5,016 nucleotides of DNA from Promethearchaeota archaeon (GCA_030620005.1 JAUXAJ010000327.1:1-5016); one strand, 5' to 3'. Counted from the stretch's first letter, positions 1 to 5,016 are shown. The notes: generated from the letters alone by a model not told the origin. Numbers and translations are program-made.

Positions 1-765
1 TATTAAAAAGAAATTAGATTTGTTTTTAAAAATGATTTTTAAATCAGATATTTTTATTCTATATGAATATCGTAAATCTTCAGGTGGTAAATCTTTAAAA
101 ACTTTTTCTGTTCCCGCTCTAACAGGTTCTTTTGTTATAAAAACCGCTAAAATTGATACAATAATACCAAAAATCCCAATAATTAGAAACGGATATCTCC
201 AAGTATGTAATAAATTCGCATAATTTTCCGAAATAAAAGCTATCCTTTCGCTGATACCTCCTGATTCAACGTCAATTAGATTAGTTGGAATTTGATTAAA
301 CGATAATGCTAAAATTCCTGCAGTAGTGGTTGCAATAATGTAGATCATTCCCCAATACGCGAATGGTTTTGAACGAGAATCTGGAGAAACAACATCTGAT
401 AAATAAGAAAATAATACAGGGTTAGTTACGCCAGTAGCAACCGCAGCCAATATTCTAAACAAGAAGAGGAGCCAAAATTCTTGAGCAAAAATATGGAATA
501 TATTTGAAATTGACCATAAAAACCCAGCAATAAGCAATAATATCTTTCTACTAATTAGATCAGTTAAATAACCAAATACTAAAGTTGATACCCCCCCGAT
601 GAAGACATAAAGACCAATCATCAAGCCTACCATGGCAAAATCAATACCTAACTCGGCAGCTATTAATACTTGATTTGGCAATATTACTGCGACATCCATC
701 GAGATAATAGCCATTAAAAGCACGAAAATTAAAAGCGAACTTCTATTTTTTCTATCCAATTTCAT
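1..765 (-). CDS. MFS transporter, N-terminal half (runs off the left edge)
   Basis: The minus strand is open from an ATG at 765 to the window edge without a stop, giving 255 residues that begin MKLDRKNRSS. Seen: about six hydrophobic segments (roughly residues 11-30, 45-66, 75-92, 96-120, 137-156, 190-210) and then a charged stretch, as expected after TM6 at the central cytoplasmic loop of a 12-TM carrier. An MFS motif A-like GYLTDLISRK lies at about 65-74, between TM2 and TM3. FRILAAVATG (103-112) fits the conserved TM4 arginine region, and SDVVSPDSRSK (123-133) resembles the usual loop after TM4. Known for the family: secondary transport or drug/solute efflux in the cytoplasmic membrane; the substrate cannot be read here. 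The start is supported by GGAG 11 nt upstream. It lies 61 nt downstream of the ferredoxin-type gene on the same strand, so co-transcription is likely. The C-terminal half is outside the window. Confidence 0.88.
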   Translation of the reverse strand, partial: MKLDRKNRSSLLIFVLLMAIISMDVAVILPNQVLIAAELGIDFAMVGLMIGLYVFIGGVSTLVFGYLTDLISRKILLLIAGFLWSISNIFHIFAQEFWLLFLFRILAAVATGVTNPVLFSYLSDVVSPDSRSKPFAYWGMIYIIATTTAGILALSFNQIPTNLIDVESGGISERIAFISENYANLLHTWRYPFLIIGIFGIIVSILAVFITKEPVRAGTEKVFKDLPPEDLRYSYRIKISDLKIIFKNKSNFFLI

Positions 766-822
766 GTTAACTTCAACTCCTTTAGTTTTCTTTCCAATTT
801 CGTGTTAAAATGCATCTCCTTT
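748..822 (-). repeat. Imperfect tandem duplication of the transporter's ribosome-binding site and start region
   Basis: On the minus strand, copy 1 (822 to 786, 37 nt) and copy 2 (783 to 748, 36 nt) align with about 31 identical positions, five mismatches and one gap. Both begin AAAGGAG and share TTAACA, GAAATTGGA and AGAAAA blocks. Copy 2 carries the transporter's real Shine-Dalgarno and ATG (765). In copy 1 the matching codon is ACG (803-801). Read from ACG, copy 1 encodes T-K-L-E-R-K against M-K-L-D-R-K in copy 2, then ends at a TGA that overlaps the transporter ATG (ATGA). It could be a decayed former start or a translational-coupling leader. Confidence 0.7.
777..783 (-). promoter_or_regulatory. 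Shine-Dalgarno of the left-hand MFS transporter
   Basis: The minus-strand sequence AAAGGAG lies 11 nt upstream of the ATG at 765 and pairs with the archaeal 16S tail through GGAG. It fixes the start of the transporter. A second copy of the same heptamer sits at 822-816, just after the upstream gene's stop. Confidence 0.6.
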
Positions 823-826
823 ATAT

Positions 827-2008
827 TCAGCTCACATCAACATGAGCTTCTAATTTTTCAATTAATTCATTAACGCGGCTGGGGTCACTGATTTCGATCG
901 AGATTGCGTCATTAGGGCAAGCATTTTCGCACCTTCCACAGCCTAAACATCGTTTCTGGTTTACTCTTGCTTTCTCGTCAATCATTTCCATTCCCTTAAA
1001 GACGCACGCTTCGAGACAATCTCCACATCCGGTACAAATGTCTTGATCGACTTTAACGGTTAATCCCTCCATTCTCTGATAAAGGGTAGTAACGCTTACA
1101 GAAGCGTGTGTCAAGACTCTTCCATTAATACAACAACAGGAACAACAAAAACAAACGGACATGAAATGTCCTGTATCTTTAACATCATACCCCTCAGCCT
1201 CCATCATGGAATTCCCAAGAATTGGAATTAAACCATCATCAATGGCAAGTCTTACATGTTCTAAGGCTTCCTCCTTTGTTACAACACGGCCCTTGTCCTC
1301 TTGAGGCATCGCCATTTTTAAAGTAGCTTCTCCCATCATCATGCACCCTAACAACTTTTCATGATCTTGACATTCATAGTGTACTCGACAGGGACAGTCA
1401 CGAACAACAATATTGCACGCCTTATCAATAAAATGCTTGAAGATCTTTATCGGTAGAACTTGATTTTCAAACTTTCCAAGGGATTGATTAATAGGGATGT
1501 AAGATCCAAACTCTTTTTCACCCTCCGTGCGTTTTTTAGTCCATTCTCGAAACATTGGTAATTTTGAAAAAAGAAAAGGATGAAATCCCTTCTTGGGGTC
1601 AATTTGAGCAATTAGAAAAGGTTTTGTGATTTTTTCCTTTTTTTTTTTTCCTTTTTTTGTTTCAACAGTCTTCCACCCTACAGTTTGTAGGATTTCAAAC
1701 TTACCATTCTCACCCGGAGAGTAAGTGAACTCAAAAGGCTCACACTTTAGGAATTTAATCGCTAGATCCTTATCTATAATATCGAGAGTAACACCAGGAT
1801 CGTCTAATCTTTCTCCAAACTTGTAAGAGTAATTATCTTTTTCAAAGATTTGATAGCCTAACACTCCACAAATATTCCATTGAAGCTTAATTACCCCATC
1901 AAAATTTTTCATGTCTTCTTGATAAATTTTATCAGTCTTAGTACAATCTTCTAAATCTTTCATCATTTTTTTAAATAGAATTTCAATTTCTTCCTTATTT
2001 ACTACCAT
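827..2008 (-). CDS. Composite SCP2-like / 2x[4Fe-4S] ferredoxin-domain protein
   Basis: Protein of 393 residues, probably cytosolic, with no signal peptide or membrane segment. Seen: residues about 35-97 resemble a sterol-carrier-protein-2-like fold, with a DPGVTLDII segment at 70-78 followed by DKDLAIKFL. A lysine-rich low-complexity patch lies at about 116-126. GSYIPINQSLGKFENQVLP (168-186) precedes a cysteine-rich region with CPCR (C205, C207), C213, C222 and a cluster CFCCSCCC (C286, 288, 289, 291, 292, 293). The C-terminus carries two classical CxxCxxCxxxC motifs (C325/328/331/335 and C354/357/360/364), the first followed by V rather than the usual P. Family knowledge: proteins with this cysteine layout are annotated as 4Fe-4S ferredoxins of uncertain role, and the two terminal motifs bind two [4Fe-4S] clusters for electron transfer. 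The SCP2 assignment is by pattern only. I chose the ATG at 2008 over a TTG at 2032 because GTGA precedes it at good spacing. It heads a probable operon with the downstream MFS gene. Confidence 0.85.
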   Translation of the reverse strand: MVVNKEEIEILFKKMMKDLEDCTKTDKIYQEDMKNFDGVIKLQWNICGVLGYQIFEKDNYSYKFGERLDDPGVTLDIIDKDLAIKFLKCEPFEFTYSPGENGKFEILQTVGWKTVETKKGKKKKEKITKPFLIAQIDPKKGFHPFLFSKLPMFREWTKKRTEGEKEFGSYIPINQSLGKFENQVLPIKIFKHFIDKACNIVVRDCPCRVHYECQDHEKLLGCMMMGEATLKMAMPQEDKGRVVTKEEALEHVRLAIDDGLIPILGNSMMEAEGYDVKDTGHFMSVCFCCSCCCINGRVLTHASVSVTTLYQRMEGLTVKVDQDICTGCGDCLEACVFKGMEMIDEKARVNQKRCLGCGRCENACPNDAISIEISDPSRVNELIEKLEAHVDVS

Positions 2009-2013
2009 ATTTA

Positions 2014-2021
2014 TCACTTTT
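2014..2021 (-). promoter_or_regulatory. Shine-Dalgarno-like AAAAGTGA deciding the ferredoxin-protein start
   Basis: On the minus strand AAAAGTGA ends 5 nt before the ATG at 2008. GTGA can pair with the archaeal anti-SD. The alternative TTG at 2032 has no such sequence upstream. The same octamer precedes the proposed start of the divergent transporter. Confidence 0.45.
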
Positions 2022-2079
2022 CTTGAATTCAAATTTAGGCTCGCTTTATTCCACTTTGTGAAAAAAATAAAATAAAATC

Positions 2080-2087
2080 TTTATATA
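2080..2087 (-). promoter_or_regulatory. Candidate TATA box for the ferredoxin-MFS operon
   Basis: The minus-strand sequence TATATAAA lies about 72 nt upstream of the ATG at 2008. A start site about 25 nt downstream of the box would give a leader near 50 nt. The whole spacer is nearly pure A/T, so TATA-like strings occur easily by chance. No clear BRE is seen on this strand. Confidence 0.3.
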
Positions 2088-2093
2088 TGTGTA

Positions 2094-2110
2094 AGAGAAA
2101 TAAATATATA
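2094..2110 (+). promoter_or_regulatory. Candidate BRE/TATA element for the divergent GPH transporter
   Basis: Purine-rich AGAGAAA (2094-2100) followed by TAAATATATA (2101-2110) resembles an archaeal BRE plus TATA box. A start about 22-25 nt downstream would give a leader of roughly 30 nt to the proposed start at 2163. It overlaps the promoter space of the divergent operon. Low sequence complexity keeps confidence low. Confidence 0.33.
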
Positions 2111-2150
2111 ATAAAAATTTTTTATAATTTATTTCATTTAAAACAAAAAT

Positions 2151-2165
2151 AAAAGTGAAGATATA
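2151..2165 (+). promoter_or_regulatory. Shine-Dalgarno-like AAAAGTGA plus ATA proposed start codon
   Basis: AAAAGTGA (2151-2158) is separated by 4 nt from ATA (2163-2165). The divergent gene has the identical octamer 5 nt before its ATG. The in-frame codons between the stop at 2139-2141 and the ATG at 2229 include no ATG, GTG or TTG. ATA may therefore be the real start, a mutated start, or a base error for ATG. Confidence 0.45.
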
Positions 2166-3584
2166 ACGGATAACGATAAACAAACTGACGATAACCTTAA
2201 TGAATGGGATATAGCATCAACAAAAAAAATGTTGTCTTTCTCTTTTGGTTATATAATTGTATTTTTCATGTCGAGTCAATTTTCCCGATTTGTTTTCTAT
2301 TTTTACCAGATTGAGATCGGAGTACCAGTGGTCATGTTAGGGGTTGCTTTTACGATTTTTGCAATTTGGAACATGATAAACGATCCTTTGTTAGGCTATT
2401 TAACTGATAGACCATTTAAATTTACCAAGAAATGGGGCATGAGATTTCCGTGGATATTAATAGGAGGATTACCTCTTTGTTTTATTTGGATTCTCTTATT
2501 CACTGTACCTGAGGGTTTCATTAACCAAGTAGATACACTTCCAGTTTTTATATATTTTATAGTCATTACATGTATATTTGATACTTTTCATTCGCTTTAC
2601 ATTATTCACATAAATGCTGGATTTACCAACCATTTTCGAACAGAATTTGAACGTAATAAATCAAGTTTCATTAACAACACTATACCAGGGATATTACAAC
2701 TTTTCATGGGATTTATAGTCCCTACTTTTTATATTTATGGAAATATAAGTTCAATGATTTTTGCGCAGATTCTACTAGGTTTTTCCATGCTTGCATGTAT
2801 GCTCATTCTTATTCCAGGTATACGCGAATCTGAAGATTTAAAACAACGATTTCTTCGAGGTTACGAACAAGTAGAAAGAGATTCTTACTTGAAGACAATG
2901 AAAGCCGCTTTCAAGCGTAAAAATTTCGTAGCGACTCTTATTGTATTTATCTTGTTGACATTAGGTAATGCTGTATATCTTGCATCTATAGTCTACTTTT
3001 ACAGGGATGTCTTAGCGATCCCCTATTCAAATGCTGTAATTCCTCAATTGCTTATGTTTTTGGGTAATGTAGTGTTTATTCCCGTCTGGTTTATAGTAAT
3101 GAAGAAAATTGGAACAGGAAATATGATGAAATTAAGTTGTGTATTGATAACTATTTCTTATCTTCCTAACTTGTGGGTTGCTAGCTTAGGAGAAATCATG
3201 ATTTCATCATTTTTTGGAGGAATAGCTACTGGTGCATTTTATATTACATTGGGTCCAGTTTCAGCAGATGTTTATGATGAGAGCACTATTGATACTGGAA
3301 AACATCAAGAAGCCATGTATGAGGGAATTAGGGCCTTTTTTTTACGATTTGGAATCATTTTTCAGGGAGTTATTTTAACAGTTATATTTGTTATTACGGG
3401 TTACGACTCCTCCGATCCTCTTGCTATACAGACACCATTGGCTATATGGGGAATAAGGACTCTCATGGGTCTGATCCCCTCCATATTGGCGTTTTTCTCA
3501 TTCGTTGTCATGACGATATGGTACGATTTAATAGGAGAAAAGCAAAAAATGCTTAAACATAAATTAAAAGAAATGGGGCTATAA
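2163..3584 (+). CDS. GPH/MelB-like sugar-cation symporter, with a probable non-ATG start
   Basis: An integral membrane transporter of the glycoside-pentoside-hexuronide:cation symporter type within MFS; substrate unknown. The first ATG is at 2229 and gives 451 residues. I extend it to ATA at 2163 (473 residues) because the frame stays open, with no stop between 2142 and 2228, and reads naturally into the protein as NLNEWDIASTKKMLSFSFGY. AAAAGTGA ends 4 nt before the ATA, whereas the ATG at 2229 is preceded by CAACAAAAAAA with no Shine-Dalgarno. Seen (numbering from 2163): the family signature NDPLLGYLTDR at 73-83 followed by KKWGMRFPW; about 12 hydrophobic segments; a charged central loop at about 221-254; and ADVYDESTIDTGKHQEAMYEG at about 368-388, matching the GPH 'aDv.D....tG.r.eg..y' region. 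It is divergent from the ferredoxin-MFS operon. Function is well supported at family level; the exact start is not. Confidence 0.9.
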   Translation: MTDNDKQTDDNLNEWDIASTKKMLSFSFGYIIVFFMSSQFSRFVFYFYQIEIGVPVVMLGVAFTIFAIWNMINDPLLGYLTDRPFKFTKKWGMRFPWILIGGLPLCFIWILLFTVPEGFINQVDTLPVFIYFIVITCIFDTFHSLYIIHINAGFTNHFRTEFERNKSSFINNTIPGILQLFMGFIVPTFYIYGNISSMIFAQILLGFSMLACMLILIPGIRESEDLKQRFLRGYEQVERDSYLKTMKAAFKRKNFVATLIVFILLTLGNAVYLASIVYFYRDVLAIPYSNAVIPQLLMFLGNVVFIPVWFIVMKKIGTGNMMKLSCVLITISYLPNLWVASLGEIMISSFFGGIATGAFYITLGPVSADVYDESTIDTGKHQEAMYEGIRAFFLRFGIIFQGVILTVIFVITGYDSSDPLAIQTPLAIWGIRTLMGLIPSILAFFSFVVMTIWYDLIGEKQKMLKHKLKEMGL

Positions 3585-3601
3585 AAAACTCATTTTAAAT
3601 T

Positions 3602-3612
3602 ATTTTTTTTTT
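3602..3612 (+). terminator. T-run terminator after the GPH transporter
   Basis: A run of ten T (3603-3612) begins 19 nt after the transporter stop, in an AT-rich spacer with no strong hairpin. Intrinsic termination in archaea commonly uses such T-runs without a stem. A second T9 run at 3649-3657 could act as a backup. Confidence 0.5.
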
Positions 3613-3673
3613 AAGTGCCAAATTACTCCTTAAACTAAAACTAACAACTTTTTTTTTATTTTACAAAATACTC

Positions 3674-3685
3674 ATATAATTTTTA
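3674..3685 (+). promoter_or_regulatory. Candidate TATA box for the LRR gene
   Basis: ATATAATTTTTA lies about 30-40 nt upstream of the ATG at 3715. A start site about 25 nt downstream would leave only some 10-15 nt of leader. This agrees with the lack of any Shine-Dalgarno before this ATG (preceded by TTATTATTAAAA), so short-leader or leaderless translation is possible. Weak evidence in an AT-rich spacer. Confidence 0.33.
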
Positions 3686-3714
3686 ATACAATAGAAGATA
3701 AATTATTATTAAAA

Positions 3715-4290
3715 ATGGCTGAAGTATATTATTCTAACGGAATTAATGGTGTTAAAACTTTTTTAGATGAAGTTCCAAATGATGCTACTTTATTAGAGTT
3801 TTATGGACATAAGATTTCTAAGATTGAAGGTCTGGACAATTTCGTTAATTTAGAGACTCTTAACCTTGGTGCACATAAGATTTCTAAGATTGAAGGTCTG
3901 GATAACCCCGTTAATTTAAAGAGTCTATATCTCGACTATAATAGAATAACAAAGATCGAAGGTCTGGACAACCTCGTTAATTTGAGGCGTTTACGCCTTG
4001 GTAATAATCGTATTTATTATATGGAGGGGTTTGGTAACCTTTTTAACCTTGTCCGCTTAAGTCTTGAAAGAAATCTCATCGAACAGGTCGAAAATGTTTA
4101 TAAAAACAAAAAGCTTATTGAATTAGTATTGAACAATAACAAAGTCACTCAAGTTTTATTGTTTAAAAATTTTTACAAGCTTGATATTTTAGATCTTCGA
4201 TGGAATAATATGCCTAATTCTTGTGATAATCGCATTCATCAAGGTCATAATGAAATTAATGCTTTATGCCGATATTATTCCCCCGAGTGA
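3715..4290 (+). CDS. SDS22-like leucine-rich-repeat protein
   Basis: A 191-residue protein, probably cytosolic, with no signal peptide or membrane segment. Seen: an N-terminal cap (about 1-31), then six consecutive 22-residue LRR units starting at residues 32, 54, 76, 98, 120 and 142, and a C-terminal cap (about 164-191). The consensus is [HN]xIxxIEGLDNxVNLxxLxLxx, the 22-residue type found in SDS22 (protein phosphatase 1 regulatory subunit 7) and similar proteins. Units 1-3 are nearly alike; units 5 and 6 lack the EGLDN core and are diverged. Known for the fold: a curved protein-protein interaction scaffold. Such LRR proteins are common in Asgard archaea, but no partner can be named from sequence. 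It stands alone, with T-runs upstream and downstream. Start: first ATG in frame, with no Shine-Dalgarno. The phosphatase link in eukaryotic SDS22 should not be transferred on this evidence. Confidence 0.85.
   Translation: MAEVYYSNGINGVKTFLDEVPNDATLLEFYGHKISKIEGLDNFVNLETLNLGAHKISKIEGLDNPVNLKSLYLDYNRITKIEGLDNLVNLRRLRLGNNRIYYMEGFGNLFNLVRLSLERNLIEQVENVYKNKKLIELVLNNNKVTQVLLFKNFYKLDILDLRWNNMPNSCDNRIHQGHNEINALCRYYSPE
3808..4203 (+). repeat. 66-bp coding repeats (six LRR units)
   Basis: Six units of exactly 66 bp with no spacer encode the LRR array. Units 1 and 2 share an uninterrupted 30-nt identity (3807-3836 and 3873-3902), including synonymous positions. Unit 3 (3940 on) keeps GGTCTGGACAA and the following GTTAATTT but has diverged elsewhere. 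This indicates recent duplication of a single LRR unit, or gene conversion, rather than protein-level selection alone. Confidence 0.75.
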
Positions 4291-4315
4291 AGGAAAGTAT
4301 AATTTATCTTGTTTC

Positions 4316-4325
4316 TTTTTTTTTT
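4316..4325 (+). terminator. T-run terminator after the LRR gene
   Basis: Ten consecutive T, 25 nt after the LRR stop, continue as a C/T tract. No convincing stem precedes it, which fits hairpin-free archaeal termination. Confidence 0.45.
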
Positions 4326-4464
4326 CTCTTTCTTCTATTTTTGAATAAAGAGTTAACTCCTTTTTTTCTATCCTCCATTCTTTCAGGTAAAAAAATCCCA
4401 TTATCTTGGCAGATTTTCAAAAAATTTTTACATTTCTGCAATTTTTTTATGTATGATCAATGTT

Positions 4465-4474
4465 TTTATATAAG
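4465..4474 (+). promoter_or_regulatory. Candidate TATA box for the right-end gene
   Basis: TTTATATAAG is a good match to the archaeal TATA consensus and lies about 100 nt upstream of the proposed start at 4574, implying a leader of about 75-80 nt. No clear BRE precedes it. It is a candidate only. Confidence 0.35.
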
Positions 4475-4561
4475 TATAGTTTTAATCTAGCATCAGAGAA
4501 AATTTTTTTGGTTTTGTTCCTTTACTTTACTTAAAACTGAAAAGCATTAAAAAGTGTTTAT

Positions 4562-4576
4562 AGGAGGTGTAAAATC
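4562..4576 (+). promoter_or_regulatory. Strong Shine-Dalgarno AGGAGGTG followed by an ATC start position
   Basis: AGGAGGTG (4562-4569) is the best anti-SD match in the window. Four nt later lies ATC (4574-4576), in frame with the downstream gene. No ATG, GTG or TTG occurs in this frame between the stop at 4538-4540 and the ATG at 4622. The GTG inside the motif itself runs straight into TAA. The SD therefore points to a non-canonical start or a changed base. Confidence 0.6.
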
Positions 4577-5016
4577 GCGGGACTCCGAAAGATTGAAGAC
4601 GAAATTGATTTTAAAGAAGCCATGAGGAAAAAAGCGGCAGAATTGAGAATTAAAGAAATTCAATCTAAAGCAAGCACGGATAGTATTACTCACGACAGGC
4701 TTCGCGAGCTAGCAAAAAAGCACGGCGTGATTTTGGCTTTAACTCCCGAATTAAAGGGCGATATTAGGGAATTACAAGAAAAGTACAACATTCCCTCGTC
4801 GAAAATTATAACTGAACAAATAATCGAAGAGGACGTGTTAAAAAAGTTTTCTAAAGTTGACGTGGAAAAATTAGGGTTGCTTGCATACCAACGCGTGCTG
4901 ATGCACAAGGAGGAAACTGGTGGAATAATGCCGATACAAGAAGTATTTGAATTTGTTAACACGGGAATACTAAAAGGGAAAGTAGACATTGACGATTTAT
5001 TGAAAGCAATGAAATA
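4574..5016 (+). CDS. Uncharacterised charged protein, partial at the right edge
   Basis: I do not recognise this family. From the proposed ATC start at 4574 it has 147 complete codons and the first two bases (TA) of the next, so a stop may follow at once, or the gene may continue. From the first ATG (4622) it would have 131 codons. Seen: residues 5-60 are rich in K/E/R and predicted helical (EAMRKKAAELRIKEIQSK, then THDRLRELAKKHGV). Next come another helical stretch, LKGDIRELQEKYNIPSSKI, and a C-terminal part with PIQEVFEFVNTGILKGKVDIDDLL. No membrane segment, signal peptide or metal-binding cysteine pattern is visible, so it is a soluble, mainly alpha-helical protein. Its G+C is visibly higher than that of the surrounding spacers (about 40% by hand count of three lines), typical of a well-conserved coding region. 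The strong Shine-Dalgarno suggests efficient translation. It may open an operon to the right. Confidence 0.72.
   Translation, partial: MAGLRKIEDEIDFKEAMRKKAAELRIKEIQSKASTDSITHDRLRELAKKHGVILALTPELKGDIRELQEKYNIPSSKIITEQIIEEDVLKKFSKVDVEKLGLLAYQRVLMHKEETGGIMPIQEVFEFVNTGILKGKVDIDDLLKAMK

Larger units (their letters stand above)
4291..4561. other. T-rich intergenic spacer with terminator-like runs; no gene supported
   Basis: This stretch is dominated by T on the plus strand. A T10 run at 4316-4325 within a pyrimidine-rich tract (to about 4340) is the likely terminator of the LRR gene. Further T-runs follow at about 4361-4368 and in 4421-4450. A 74-codon open frame crosses it (4266-4490), but its product is F/L/S-rich low-complexity translation of poly-T that overlaps the LRR gene end, and I do not call it. 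No tRNA-like fold or inverted repeat of note was seen. Confidence 0.6.

Noticed and set aside
20..223. 67-codon plus-strand open frame
   Set aside because: It lies antisense within the MFS transporter, whose minus-strand frame is open for 255 codons with clear MFS motifs. The plus-strand product has no recognisable features.
762..815. 17-codon minus-strand ORF (MHFNTKLERKLKELKLT) ending in ATGA with the transporter
   Set aside because: Not called as a gene: its ATG directly abuts the AAAGGAG motif, leaving no workable spacing, and the sequence is explained by the tandem duplication. It is kept only as part of that finding.
2006..2032. TTG start at 2032 adding eight residues to the ferredoxin-type protein
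   Set aside because: There is no Shine-Dalgarno before the TTG, while the ATG at 2008 has AAAAGTGA at 5-nt spacing. The extra residues show no domain content.
3611..3633. Short inverted repeat TTAAG...CTTAA after the GPH transporter
   Set aside because: The arms are only five bases and A/T-rich, which is expected by chance here. The T-run alone explains termination.
3808..4203. 66-bp periodic repeats as a possible CRISPR or satellite array
   Set aside because: The period is a whole number of codons (22), the reading frame stays open, and the units encode LRR repeats with no spacers.
4266..4490. 74-codon plus-strand open frame with hydrophobic product
   Set aside because: It overlaps the end of the LRR gene in another frame, lacks a Shine-Dalgarno, and its F/L/S-rich product is what poly-T and C/T tracts encode. 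It could mimic a small membrane protein but nothing else supports it.
4690..4989. 99-codon minus-strand open frame
   Set aside because: It is antisense to the right-end gene, which has a strong Shine-Dalgarno and coding-like composition. The S/N/T-rich product looks like a shadow.

Overview
The window looks like an AT-rich archaeal chromosome segment, most likely from an Asgard (Lokiarchaeia-type) archaeon. That placement is an inference from four things: Shine-Dalgarno sequences that match the archaeal 16S tail (GGAGGTG- and GTGA-type), TATA-like boxes in very AT-rich spacers with T-run ends, a GPH-type transporter with an N-terminal 'TKKMLSF' stretch, and an SDS22-like leucine-rich-repeat protein. 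No ribosomal or phylogenetic marker is present, so the lineage is not proven. I found no tRNA, rRNA, CRISPR array, insertion sequence or integrase.

Layout. Bases 1-765 (minus) hold the N-terminal half of a major facilitator superfamily (MFS) transporter that runs off the left edge. Bases 827-2008 (minus) lie upstream in the same direction and encode a composite protein: an SCP2-like N-terminal domain, a cysteine-rich middle and a C-terminal 2x[4Fe-4S] ferredoxin domain. These two probably form an operon (61-nt gap). A roughly 150-bp, extremely AT-rich divergent promoter region separates them from a plus-strand GPH/MelB-like sugar-cation symporter (about 2163-3584). Downstream, after a T-run terminator, is a small SDS22-like LRR protein (3715-4290). 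A T-rich spacer then leads to a plus-strand gene of unknown function that reaches the right edge (4574-5016), has higher G+C and follows a near-perfect Shine-Dalgarno.

How the genes may work together. Two transporters of different families flank, and share promoter space with, an iron-sulfur/SCP2-like redox protein. A plausible but unproven reading is uptake or export of a small organic compound linked to a cytosolic electron-transfer or lipid/hydrophobic-ligand step. The LRR and right-end genes look unrelated to it.

The most unusual signal concerns translation starts. Two genes show convincing in-frame N-terminal coding sequence and a Shine-Dalgarno placed for a codon that is not ATG, GTG or TTG (ATA at 2163, ATC at 4574). 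A third site, before the left-hand transporter, is a tandem duplicate of the ribosome-binding/start region in which ATG is replaced by ACG. Sequencing or consensus error, or strain variation, must be excluded before this is read as real non-AUG initiation.
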